This document shows, one piece after another, positions 8,212 through 16,327 of a stretch of DNA of 52,226 nucleotides; within the stretch, counting starts at the first letter, position 1, and each line of letters begins with the position of its first letter. The DNA is taken from NCBI GenBank assembly GCA_030378015.1, contig JAUCGG010000011.1:1-52226 (forward strand). The letters are read 5' to 3'. A program made the translations under genes and the position numbers. This stretch comes from Desulfococcaceae bacterium HSG8 (lineage in GTDB: Bacteria; Desulfobacterota; Desulfobacteria; Desulfobacterales; 4be13). The notes under the pieces were generated by a model. It saw only the letters and a list, made by a program, of their open reading frames with translations, did not search any database and had not been told where the DNA came from.

Positions 8212-8757
8212 ATGGAAGAGCAGTTGAAGAACATTTTTTCCAACGTCAATGACTGGCTGAAGTTTGCAGAAGCAAAAAACGGCGTACTTACAGGATTTAA
8301 CGGAGGAGCGATTTTTACTGTACTGAGCGGCTTCCTGTTTAATAAGGAAATGCCGATTATGACAAATGTGTATGTCAAAGCCTATTTTACCTGTTTTGCA
8401 GCATGTGCCTCGCTGGCCCTGGTCATAGCGCTGATGTCATTCCTCGCAAAAGTTAAAATCCCCTGGCTGTCAGAAGGGGAAATCCGCCCGTCAGATAACC
8501 TCCTGTTTTTCGCTGATATTCATAAATATGATGAAAAAGCATACCTGGATGCGCTCTCCGAAGCAGTTCTGAATGAAGAAAGGGAAGAACCCTATACCCG
8601 GACGGAGAAATTCTATGCAAACCAGATAATCGTCAATTCGGGAATTGCAATGAGAAAATACGTGCTTTTCAATGCTGCCCTGTGGTGTACGGTAGCAGCA
8701 GTTATAACGCCGGTATTGGCTTTCATGCTGTGGGTTTATATAAAATCCGGAGATTGA
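8212..8757 (+). CDS. PycTM-like membrane effector (DUF5706-type)
   Basis: This 181-residue membrane protein has predicted segments at about 23-43, 57-78 and 152-175. The pattern matches what I know of the Pycsar effector domain PycTM (earlier DUF5706). It has an N-terminal helix with WLKFAEAKNGVLTGFNGG, a central NLLFFADIHKYDEKAYLDAL block, and a YANQIIVNSGIAMRKYVLFN helix leading into the last membrane segment. In Pycsar, such proteins respond to cyclic pyrimidine nucleotides and damage the inner membrane during infection. GGAGG nine bases before the ATG at 8212 fixes the start; a GTG at 8155 would add 19 residues with no Shine-Dalgarno. The family call is from remembered motifs, not a search. 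It is 239 bp downstream of the cyclase-NACHT gene, same strand. Confidence 0.8.
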   Translation: MEEQLKNIFSNVNDWLKFAEAKNGVLTGFNGGAIFTVLSGFLFNKEMPIMTNVYVKAYFTCFAACASLALVIALMSFLAKVKIPWLSEGEIRPSDNLLFFADIHKYDEKAYLDALSEAVLNEEREEPYTRTEKFYANQIIVNSGIAMRKYVLFNAALWCTVAAVITPVLAFMLWVYIKSGD

Positions 8758-8791
8758 TAATCTGATCCGGGATCAGACCAGAGGCCCCAAG

Positions 8792-9580
8792 CGGAGTGCA
8801 AAGCTTGCTTTGCGAGAATCCCGGCTTCGGCGTGAGACTTCGGCAAGTTCAGCCGAGCCGCCAAACGACAGGCAAAGCAAGCTTTGCACTCCGCGGATTT
8901 ATCACCCCGAGACAAAGTAGTAGGGTGGGTGGAGCGAAGCGTAACCCACCGTTTGCTCATCGGTTACACTTCGCTCCGCCCTCGGAAGGCTGCCTTTTCC
9001 GAGCAGCGGAGTGCAAAGCTTGCTTTGCGAGAATCCCGGCTTCGGCGTGAGACTCCGCTGATTTATCACCCCGACATTATTTCTGAAAGCAGTAGGGTGG
9101 GTGGAGCGAAGCGTAACCCACCATTTGCTCATCGGTTACACTTCGCTCCACCCTCGGAAGGCTGCCTTTTCCGAGCAGCGGAGTGCAAAGCTTGTTTTGC
9201 AATAACTCGTACAGGCAAAGCAAGCTTTGCACTCCGCTGGTTTATCACCCCGACATTATTTCTGAAAGCAGTAGGGTGGGTGGAGCGAAGCGTAACCCAC
9301 CATTTGCTCATCGGTTACACTTCGCTCCGCCCCTCGAAAGGCTGCCTTTTGCTTTGCAATAACTCGTACAGGCAAAGCAAGCTTTGCACTCCGCTGATTT
9401 ATCACCCCGACATTATTTCTGAAAGCAGTAGGGTGGGTGGAGCGAAGCGTAACCCACCGTTTGCTCATCGGTTACACTTCGCTCCACCCCTCGAAAGGCT
9501 GCCTTTTGCTTTGCGATAACTCGTACAGGCAAAGCAAGCTTTGCACTCCGCTGGTTTATCACCCCGACATTATTCCTGAA
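8792..9580. repeat. Tandem array of compound family A units
   Basis: Full units begin at 8920, 9092, 9271 and 9428 (spacings 172, 179 and 157 bp), and a partial unit precedes them. Each joins GTAGGGTGGGTGGAGCGAAG, a TTACACTTCGCTCC half-palindrome, paired AGTGCAAAGCTTG / AAGCAAGCTTTGCACT arms, and the spacer TTTATCACCCCGACATTATT. Frames stay open for about 200 codons only because the units lack stops. I see no gene between 8758 and 10288. Confidence 0.9.
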
Positions 9581-9654
9581 ACAAAGCTCTGAAAGCCAGA
9601 GGATTCCTGATTACGAGTAAGATCATGGCGATGACTCTCTTTAAGCCTCTGAGC

Positions 9655-9780
9655 AGTGGATTCCAAGTTAAAATTAAAAAACATCCGTTTTTAATTTTCC
9701 CCGGAATGACAGGATATTACCCGTCATTCCGGGAAAAATCGGAAGATGAATATCTTCCGATTTTAACCCGGAATCCACTG
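9655..9780. repeat. Palindromic element family C, complete copy
   Basis: CAGTGGATTCC at the left mirrors GGAATCCACTG at the right. Between them are two hairpins, one with a TTAAAATTAAAAAACATCCG arm and one with an AAATCGGAAGATGAATATCT arm, joined by CCGGAATGACAGG...CATTCCGG. AAGTTTTCGATCTGCTGA just outside (9790-9807) matches the outer arms of the copies at 29650 and 44268. Confidence 0.8.
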
Positions 9781-10005
9781 TTACAAAAAAAGTTTTCGAT
9801 CTGCTGATATCCCGTTAATTTCCTGCCTGATCCGCGTTCCCGGATAACCAGATTTTTATAAAAAATAACCAGTTCCGAAAATAAAAGCAAAGATATAATA
9901 TCCCTACCATTTAATACTCTTTTGCTCCCCCCTGAATACTCCGTCCACCCCATTGACTTATACCCCTGTTTCATGAAATAGAGCTAATCAGGTTGTCAGA
10001 GGATA

Positions 10006-10107
10006 CTAGTACACCAAGTCATAAGTTCGTACACACTTTTCCAGCCCTTAAAATCAGGGCGGACAGTGTTTTTTTACTGTGTACGAACTTGTGACTTGCT
10101 GTACTAG
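10006..10107. repeat. MITE-like element with ~28-bp terminal inverted repeats (family E)
   Basis: The left end, CTAGTACACCAAGTCATAAG, pairs with the right end (reverse complement CTAGTACAGCAAGTCACAAG), and the match continues through TTCGTACAC. The 102-bp element has no ORF. The outer TAGTACANCAA is shared with the element at 49371-49498 and the one at the right edge of the window, suggesting one transposase mobilises all three. Confidence 0.8.
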
Positions 10108-10288
10108 GTTCCTCGTGATAAGAATTTGCTGATTATACAATTCTGTCAGAAAGCAAAGCCATCGTGAATTAATTTTTTATGATTTCAGAAAGATAAAAAA
10201 TCTGCATTCACGTTAACGCTTGCAGATAAAAAATATCAACCATCTTAAACTTCTCTATATTTTAAACTATACATAAGGCGGAATCCCA

Positions 10289-11305
10289 ATGAGTCAGAGC
10301 AAATTTTATAAGGAGCATACAAAGAAAATCGGATTTTTTACAAAATTCCTTTGGTGGTGCAGCGGTACTGTATCGGATATTCTGGAAGAATGCCCGACTG
10401 AAAAGTCAACTTACCAGGGAATCGGGGCCGCTGTATTTTTCACATCAGTACTGGCAGCGCTGACAGGCGGATATGCGTTGTTTTTTGTTTTTGATAAGGT
10501 CGAACTTTCGGTTATATTCGGTATATTCTGGGGACTCCTGATCTTTAATCTTGACAGATATATTATTACAAGCATCAACAGGAGCGGGGACCTGTGGAAA
10601 CAGACATGGACAACGCTGCCCCGCATCCTGCTGGCTGTTTCGATTGCCTTTATCATATCAAAACCGCTCCAGCTCAAGATATTTGAAAAAGAAATCAATC
10701 AGCAGTTGGAGGAGGAGTATGTGGAGGCCCTTGCAACTCACGCAGAAAACCTTGAAAAGCGGGAAAGGGCACTGACAGGTTATTACCTGGGTGCTGTTCA
10801 AAGCAAGATTAAAACCACAGAAGATGAAATGAATAAAAAATCGGCCCTGGTGGAGCGGTTGAACAGCGAACTTATCCAGGAAATACAAGGGTTCACGGGG
10901 ATAAGAGGCGACGGACCCGCTGCCAAACAGATACGGAATTTTTTGGAGGATAACAGGGCAGATCTGAAAAGCCTTAGAACACAGTTGAAGGAATTAAAGG
11001 AGCAGGAAAAATCCCTCAGGAATAAGAAGGAAAAAGAGATGAAAACAAAACACATGACTGCGAAAGTCCTGAGGAGTGAGGGACTCCTGTCAAGGCTCAA
11101 TGCTCTGGAATCATTGAAGCAGAAGAGTCGGACAACATGGTGGACTGATTTTTTTATCTTTTTCCTGTTCCTTTTTGTAGAAGTCGCGCCGGTATTTATA
11201 AAAATATTCTCCCCCAAAGGAATTTATGACGAGTTGGAAGCACGGGCAGCAATTGTTGAAAAGGAGGATGTTCTTGAAAGTCTTAATAATTACAAAGGGG
11301 TATGA
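10289..11305 (+). CDS. DUF4407 domain membrane protein with coiled coil
   Basis: This 338-residue protein has three membrane segments in the first 130 residues (about 48-72, 76-95, 108-128). They include the family-typical ALTGGYALFFVF and LLIFNLDRYIITSI. A long charged coiled coil follows (about 130-275, rich in K, E and L), then a fourth membrane segment FFIFFLFLFVEVAPVFIKIF (about 288-308). Length and order fit DUF4407 (established family, function unknown). AAGGCGG precedes the ATG. It follows the PycTM-like gene after 1.5 kb of repeats, so a functional link is only a possibility. The direct repeats GGTCAGTGGTCAGTGGTCCG follow the stop. Confidence 0.85.
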   Translation: MSQSKFYKEHTKKIGFFTKFLWWCSGTVSDILEECPTEKSTYQGIGAAVFFTSVLAALTGGYALFFVFDKVELSVIFGIFWGLLIFNLDRYIITSINRSGDLWKQTWTTLPRILLAVSIAFIISKPLQLKIFEKEINQQLEEEYVEALATHAENLEKRERALTGYYLGAVQSKIKTTEDEMNKKSALVERLNSELIQEIQGFTGIRGDGPAAKQIRNFLEDNRADLKSLRTQLKELKEQEKSLRNKKEKEMKTKHMTAKVLRSEGLLSRLNALESLKQKSRTTWWTDFFIFFLFLFVEVAPVFIKIFSPKGIYDELEARAAIVEKEDVLESLNNYKGV

Positions 11306-11401
11306 TTGGTCAGTGGTCAGTGGTCCGTTGCCAGTTGCAACTGAGCGTTCGACTGAGCTCACGCCGAAGCCACGGACAACTGACAACGGACAACTGACAA
11401 A

Positions 11402-12655
11402 TTAATGCTTAAAACTCCTCTGCCCGGTATATACCATTGTAACTTCGGCTTCATTACATGCTTCGATAGACTGGTAGTCATTTCCTGACCCGCCAGGCTG
11501 AATCACTGATGTAATGCCTTCCCGGAGTCCCACATCCACACCATCCCTGAACGGGAAAAATGCATCGCTGACCATTGCCGCCCCGATCAGGCCGCCTCTT
11601 TCCTTAGAAACTATCTGGTCAATTTCCAATCTTTTTTCGTGGTCTTTCAGATCATTATAGGAGATATCATATCTCTCAAAGCAATAACGGTCTGCAAGCT
11701 TCCTATAGGCTTTATCCCTTGCAATTTCTGCGACACCGACCCGGTCCTGTTCACCGGTTCCTATGCCGACTGTCACGAGGTCTTTTACATAAATAACAGA
11801 ATTGGAAGTGATGCCCGACTCCACAAGCCAGCCGAAAAGCAGGTCATCATATTCCTGGGGAGTGGGCTCCCGGTTAATTTTATATTTCTTTCCCTTGTAT
11901 TCACATTCCGCAAGCATCAGGTCTTCTTTTGAACGGGCCGACGGAACAAAAGACCACTGGGCAATAATCCCGCCGTCTGCCAGGCTTTTGAACTCCACAA
12001 ACCTTTTGCCCACAAAATCATTCAGACGCCCTATATTGGAAACCCGGATAACCCTGAGATTTTTTCGCTGGGAAAGGATATCCATTGCCCCTTCTTCAAA
12101 ATCAGGTGCGACCACAACCTCGGCATACTGGGCAGAGATGGCCTTGGCAGTTATTTTATCAATGGGTTTGTTCACAGCAATACATCCCCCGAAAGCCGCT
12201 ACCCTGTCCGCTATATAGGCTTTGGCATATGCATCACTGAGCGAATCAGACTGGGCCACCCCGCAGGGATTATTATGTTTGACAATAACCACCGAGGGCT
12301 TACCTGTAAGATATCTCAGGATGTTCAAGGCGTTATCCGTATCTGTCAGATTGGTTTTCCCGGGATGCTTGCCAGACTGCAAAAGTTCGACATCGGACGC
12401 GAGATACTGCCCGGGTTGTATTGTTTCGGTTTCCCCCAGGGCCAGGTTTCCGTTTACCAGTTTATACAAAGCAGCTTCCTGCCCCGGATTTTCGCCATAC
12501 CTCAGCCCCTTCTGAACATTATCAATATTCCACAAAACCTTTTCATAAAAAAGGGTCTGTCTTTTATCATTCTCGTCCACGAAGCTGACCTCCATCCTGG
12601 GAGGGAAGTGATCGTGAACAATGGTTTTATACATTTTTTTCAGGTCTTCAGCCAT
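11402..12655 (-). CDS. purH: AICAR formyltransferase (C-terminal half of PurH as a separate gene)
   Basis: This 417-residue enzyme transfers the formyl group of 10-formyl-THF to AICAR in late purine synthesis. It carries the AICARFT domain, including RYGENPGQEAALY, the catalytic-type VIVKHNNPCGVA (Lys-His), the DAFFPFRDGVD loop and the C-terminal VIQPGGSGND. It lacks the N-terminal MGS-like IMP cyclohydrolase domain of ordinary PurH (about 510-530 residues). That domain is encoded by its own gene 666 bp upstream on the same strand, so domain order is kept. AAGGAG lies just before the ATG. Because the gap is full of repeat elements, the two halves may be transcribed separately. Ordinary fused PurH is excluded by stop codons. 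Confidence 0.93.
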   Translation of the reverse strand: MAEDLKKMYKTIVHDHFPPRMEVSFVDENDKRQTLFYEKVLWNIDNVQKGLRYGENPGQEAALYKLVNGNLALGETETIQPGQYLASDVELLQSGKHPGKTNLTDTDNALNILRYLTGKPSVVIVKHNNPCGVAQSDSLSDAYAKAYIADRVAAFGGCIAVNKPIDKITAKAISAQYAEVVVAPDFEEGAMDILSQRKNLRVIRVSNIGRLNDFVGKRFVEFKSLADGGIIAQWSFVPSARSKEDLMLAECEYKGKKYKINREPTPQEYDDLLFGWLVESGITSNSVIYVKDLVTVGIGTGEQDRVGVAEIARDKAYRKLADRYCFERYDISYNDLKDHEKRLEIDQIVSKERGGLIGAAMVSDAFFPFRDGVDVGLREGITSVIQPGGSGNDYQSIEACNEAEVTMVYTGQRSFKH

Positions 12656-12699
12656 TTTTATCTCCTTTTAATTCGGTTGTACCCGGCAAATTATTTAAG

Positions 12700-13316
12700 G
12701 AATTAAGATTGACAGGCAGAGAATCCACCCGGATCGAAACCTCCCGAAATGCTCGCTTGGGATTGACAAATCCCAAGCATTTCCGGCTGATTTACCAATC
12801 ATTCGACCGGATCGGAAGCCCCAGAATGCTCACTTGGCAAATCCCAAGCATTTCACCCGTCGGATTGACAAATCCGACGGTAACATGGCTCGGATTTGTC
12901 AATCCGAGCCACTTGGCCCGCTGATCCAAACGAGGATCAAGGTTAATAGCGGGTGTAATTAAAAGTGTTAAGAAGTTCCTTGTTCCCAAACTCTGTTTGC
13001 CTTGCAAAACGAAGTTTTGCCTGCAATTGCGTTCCCAAACGGAGTTTGGGAACGAGGACGGGAGCATTTCCAAAAAGTAGGTTAAATGTACAGATCATAA
13101 AATTCAATATGTTACTCGTTCCCAGGCTCCGCCTGGGAATGCATCCTGCAAGGCTCTGCCTTGCGAGGCATTCCGCTTAACTCATTGATTCTGAACTGAA
13201 ATACGAGGCAGAGCCTCTGCAAACGCATTCCCAGGCAGAGCCTGGGAACGAGAATTTCCTACTTTTTGGGTGGGAATGCGCCCAACGAGGACTGCTTACC
13301 TGACACTTTCAATTGC
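12700..13316. repeat. Repeat-filled gap between the two purine genes
   Basis: No gene is seen. There are three blocks. The first (12750-12915) holds several copies of the GGATTGACAAATCC / GGATTTGTCAATCC pair. The second (12975-13055) is a palindrome with GTTCCCAAACTCTGTTTG on one side and CAAACGGAGTTTGGGAAC on the other. The third (13112-13253) starts ACTCGTTCCCAGGCTCCG and ends in the inverted AGGCAGAGCCTGGGAACGAG. All recur elsewhere in the window. Confidence 0.85.
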
Positions 13317-13321
13317 ACCCG

Positions 13322-13993
13322 TTAATAGCAGCTCGTTACATCCGCAACAGATTGTGATTTCAGAAAATCAGCAATAGCGCGGTCATAAACGGCTGTGTGA
13401 TCGAATGCCTTCTGTGCCAGACGAAAGCGCAGGTCAAGGGATGTCATCCCTTTATTATCTTTCATTTCCGAAATAATCATCGGATAATCAGAAGGATCAA
13501 CAACCGGGGCCACCCGCAGATAATTCTTTGCAGACGCCCTTATCATGCAGGGTCCCCCGATATCAATATTCCCCCGGGCCTGCTCAACAGTTACATCCGG
13601 TTTTGATATGGTTTCTTTAAAAGGATACAGATTGACCACCACCATATCAATGGGCACGGAACCGGTTCGCTCCATATCCGATATGTGTGAATCATTGTAT
13701 GTTTCGGTGAGGAGTCCCAGGTATATTTTAAAATCAAGGGTTTTTACAAGGCCGCCCTGGGTTTCCGGCTGGCCCGTATAATCTGAAACCTGTGTCAGGC
13801 AGGATTGTGCTGACTCCCCTAAAATTTCCCTGATTCTGCCATAAGTCCCGCCTGTTGACAAAATTTTTATTTCAGGATTTATCCCGATCATCTGCGGTAT
13901 AAATTCATCCAGCCCGCTTTTATCAGAAACACTTACAAGCAGATGCCTTACTTTTACAAAGTCATCAATTTTTTCAACAACATTGATACTCAT
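13322..13993 (-). CDS. purH: IMP cyclohydrolase (N-terminal MGS-like half of PurH as a separate gene)
   Basis: This 223-residue enzyme closes FAICAR to IMP, the last step of purine synthesis. MGS-fold signatures are LVSVSDKSGLDEF, ILSTGGTYGRI, VSDYTGQPETQGGLVKTL (the usual TGFPE(M/I)xDGRVKTLHP loop, altered here), VVVNLYPF and NIDIGGPCMIRASAKN. The protein ends where the formyltransferase domain would start in fused PurH, at a genuine TAA. AAGGGG precedes the ATG. It is upstream of the formyltransferase gene on the same strand. The changed substrate loop (QPETQGG for PEMxDGR) may reflect specialisation of this split form. Confidence 0.9.
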   Translation of the reverse strand: MSINVVEKIDDFVKVRHLLVSVSDKSGLDEFIPQMIGINPEIKILSTGGTYGRIREILGESAQSCLTQVSDYTGQPETQGGLVKTLDFKIYLGLLTETYNDSHISDMERTGSVPIDMVVVNLYPFKETISKPDVTVEQARGNIDIGGPCMIRASAKNYLRVAPVVDPSDYPMIISEMKDNKGMTSLDLRFRLAQKAFDHTAVYDRAIADFLKSQSVADVTSCY

Positions 13994-14246
13994 AAATCAA
14001 CCCCTTTCTGTCAGAAATCCCGGCCTTATTATAAAAGATTCGGCAGTTCTGAATCACGCCCTGCCCGTAATCTTTGCTTGACCTTTTCGGAATTTCCATG
14101 CTATAAAATTAATATATAGTTAATTAACATTTTTCTGGGATTTTTTTCAAGAGAAATAAACATGCACGGAACACGGGATTTCAGTTTTCAGTGCTTCCGG
14201 GGAGGTAAGTGTTTGAATCCTCAGTTCTGTTATGAAAGGAGGGCGT

Positions 14247-14594
14247 ATGAAAAGTTGTTTTGTTAAAATGTTTTTTGTCCTGATGGTTTTCACGTTTCTG
14301 CCGGCAAATGCCTTGAGTGAAAAACGCTGGATATGGGGAAGGATCAAGGGAAATACAAGCGGTGAAGTTGTAACGCTGGTGCTTGAGCATATCAGCAGCC
14401 CGAAAAATGCTTATCGGCTGGATACATCTACAAATAAATTCGGGCAATATGCGTTTTCCGATGAAGGGCAGGGCAGTCCGTCCAATTATAAGCTGATTAT
14501 ATCCATCGGAAATACAATCGTAAAACAGGTGAGCCTGAAAGGCATACGCGTCGGAGGCAGGGTCCCGGATATTGTATTAAGCTTAAGCTATTAA
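14247..14594 (+). CDS. Small exported beta-rich protein
   Basis: This 115-residue protein is not confidently assigned. It has a clear signal peptide (MKSCFVKMFFVLMVFTFLPANA) and a beta-rich body with RIKGNTSGEVVTLVLEH, TNKFGQYAFSD and YKLIISIGNTIVKQVSLKGI. The pattern resembles a carboxypeptidase-regulatory or transthyretin-like domain, in which a small prealbumin-like fold ends in NxxGxYxF followed by a strand. GGAGGG nine bases upstream fixes the start at 14247 rather than an ATG 15 bases earlier. It is probably periplasmic and stands alone. Confidence 0.7.
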   Translation: MKSCFVKMFFVLMVFTFLPANALSEKRWIWGRIKGNTSGEVVTLVLEHISSPKNAYRLDTSTNKFGQYAFSDEGQGSPSNYKLIISIGNTIVKQVSLKGIRVGGRVPDIVLSLSY

Positions 14595-14719
14595 TCCGGC
14601 AGTGAGAAGTCAAAATAACAAATTGTAAGTCAGGCCGTTACTTTTTTAACAGGCCCTGAAAGCGGTCGGTTTTAAAGAAACTGACCGCAGATTTTAATAT
14701 CAGCAAAGAGCCTCCGTAT

Positions 14720-14802
14720 AAGTTGCCACAAAGACACGAAGCCACAAAGAACCTTCGTGAGACTTCGCGCCTTTGTGGCTTCGTGGCATTAGTTAAGTTG
14801 CA
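14720..14802. repeat. CCACAAAGACACGAAG inverted repeat (family H)
   Basis: GCCACAAAGACACGAAGCCA on the left faces CTTTGTGGCTTCGTGGCA on the right around a TTCGTGAGACTTCGCGCC loop. A related copy in the opposite orientation is at 42385-42480 and a worn part is near 34180-34225. No gene is seen between 14595 and 14837. Confidence 0.8.
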
Positions 14803-14837
14803 CATAGCGTTAATATCGGGTATCCGTGAAACGAAGT

Positions 14838-15686
14838 ATGGATGAAAATAAAGAAACTATCTGTCTTAATGAAGAACAGGCAAAAATTGAACGCCTTAAA
14901 ATATACGAGAAGATCATCACCGTATTTATTACCGTGACTATCGGAACATTCGGCGTTGCTGTGATCAACAACTCTTTCCAGCAAAGACAGCTTGAGCAGC
15001 AGAGATTGGAGAATGAAGCACAATTCCGCTTGCAGGAAAAAAAATCCGAATCAGAGCGCAGGCAGGCTGAGATGAAATACCTGGGGCAGTACCTTCATAA
15101 TGCCCTTGAATCAGATATATCAAAACGTCTCCGCTTTGTCGAATATTTTGCCATGCTCACAATTTCTCCTGACCTCCGGGAAAAATGGGATACCTATTAT
15201 AAGAAGCTGGATTCCTTGTTAGCCGAACAAGTAAAACTTGAGGTGGAAAAGGAGCAGATAACAGATGCCGGAGCCAGGCGGGAAGCAGAGCATCGCTTGC
15301 GTTTCCTGGATAAAAAGCTGGCGAGGATAGATGAATCCGCTTATGCCCCGGGCATGTATGAGGACGACTACGCGGTAGGGGCGCCCCAGGATTTTTCAAC
15401 AAATTCAGATGAAGATATTATAAGGCAGAGACGCAGGCTGAGTTTGGAAATAGAATTTCTCAACACGCTTTCCCCGCTGGAAAATGAACTTTCCGAGGAA
15501 GAGCGTGAACGATTTGAACGCCGCATTTCAAGCATCAAGCTTGCCCTGATGAGAACTGTGTGGGGGCCGGACTGGGGAGAATATAAGAATTTTCAATTAT
15601 GGGCGGAAAACGGCGCGCAGAATCCCGTGCCTGATAAATCGGAGGATCCTGCTGACTATTACAGATACGGGCAGGAGGAAAAATAA
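14838..15686 (+). CDS. Membrane-anchored coiled-coil protein, function unknown
   Basis: This 282-residue protein is not recognised. It has a short charged N-terminus, one membrane segment (about 26-46, IITVFITVTIGTFGVAVI), then a strongly charged helical region rich in E, R, Q and L (about 50-235) consistent with coiled coil, and an acidic tail. The ATG at 14838 was chosen; a GTG at 14826 is possible and neither has a good Shine-Dalgarno. The stop is 2 bp before the ATG of a broken exported-protein gene whose GGAGGAA lies inside this coding end, so the two were translationally coupled. A membrane scaffold or sensor role is a guess. Confidence 0.7.
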   Translation: MDENKETICLNEEQAKIERLKIYEKIITVFITVTIGTFGVAVINNSFQQRQLEQQRLENEAQFRLQEKKSESERRQAEMKYLGQYLHNALESDISKRLRFVEYFAMLTISPDLREKWDTYYKKLDSLLAEQVKLEVEKEQITDAGARREAEHRLRFLDKKLARIDESAYAPGMYEDDYAVGAPQDFSTNSDEDIIRQRRRLSLEIEFLNTLSPLENELSEEERERFERRISSIKLALMRTVWGPDWGEYKNFQLWAENGAQNPVPDKSEDPADYYRYGQEEK

Positions 15687-15688
15687 TT

Positions 15689-16045
15689 ATGCGCAGGGTA
15701 TTCCTCGCATCTGTTTTTTTCTTATCTCCTTTGCTGCTGAAGCAAATGAACTGGAAACAATTTATCATGAATCAGAACTCCTGAAAGAGCAGCCCCGTTT
15801 TACAAAGCGAATCCGTGAACTTTTCGGCCCTTCCTTGAGAGCAATGAACAACGTATTTTAAAAGACGTCAGACTTGATTTTCCCCTGGTGGGTGGGCCAC
15901 TTGGACTTATTTTCGCACGGAGCGGCCGGAAGTATGTATGGCGGTCGTTGCATTCCGTGCGGCTATTTCCTCCTTCGCGCCTCGAATGCCAGGAAAGGCG
16001 CAGCAGCTTCTTGAAAAGTGGTGCAAGAAAGGGATTTCCCGATAA
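15689..16045 (+). pseudogene. Exported protein gene broken by apparent indels
   Basis: The reading begins with ATG after GGAGGAA. One extra T in the T-run at 15714-15720 restores a full signal peptide (MRRVFLASVFFLISFAAEA) and continues into NELETIYHESELLKEQP. One extra C near 15829 continues through ESNEQRILKDVRLDF and VGGPLGLIFARSGRKY. A third shift near 15933 leads into a frame ending KAQQLLEKWCKKGISR and a TAA. The corrected protein would be about 118 residues and periplasmic. Its family is not recognised. The gene may be truly decayed, phase-variable at the T-run, or affected by sequencing error. Confidence 0.6.
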
Positions 16046-16059
16046 ATAAAATACCCGCC

Positions 16060-16300
16060 TGTTGCTCGCGGGGGATTGACAAATCCCCCGCGGGGTTCAG
16101 ATTTGTCAATCGTTCGACTGAGTTCACGCCGAGAGTATATTATTTATTATTTGGAGTTCCCTAAGAAATAGAGTTTAGGTGGACCGGAGTGCAAAGCTTG
16201 CTTTGCGATGTTAAAAGTTTTCCGGAATTTTTTCTCGCAGAGGCGCAAAGGAAAGGCGCAAAGCTTGAGTGCAGAAAATTTATGGCCAAATACTTTTAAA
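16060..16300. repeat. Dispersed repeat fragments
   Basis: This holds a GGGGGATTGACAAATCCCCC palindrome, an AGATTTGTCAATCGTTCGAC half, the CGACTGAGTTCACGCCG module and a single GGAGTGCAAAGCTTGCTTTG arm. No coding sequence is seen. Confidence 0.7.
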
Positions 16301-16327
16301 ATCTCTTAACAGAACAGAGGTGACAAA

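Noticed and set aside
8884..9519. A 211-codon open frame across the tandem repeats
   Set aside because: Its residues repeat with the family A units and similar frames appear in every copy; there is no ribosome site and no fold.
8920..9580. CRISPR or integron array
   Set aside because: Units are palindromic composites of 157-179 bp with the same sequence between arms; there are no unique spacers, cassettes or integrase.
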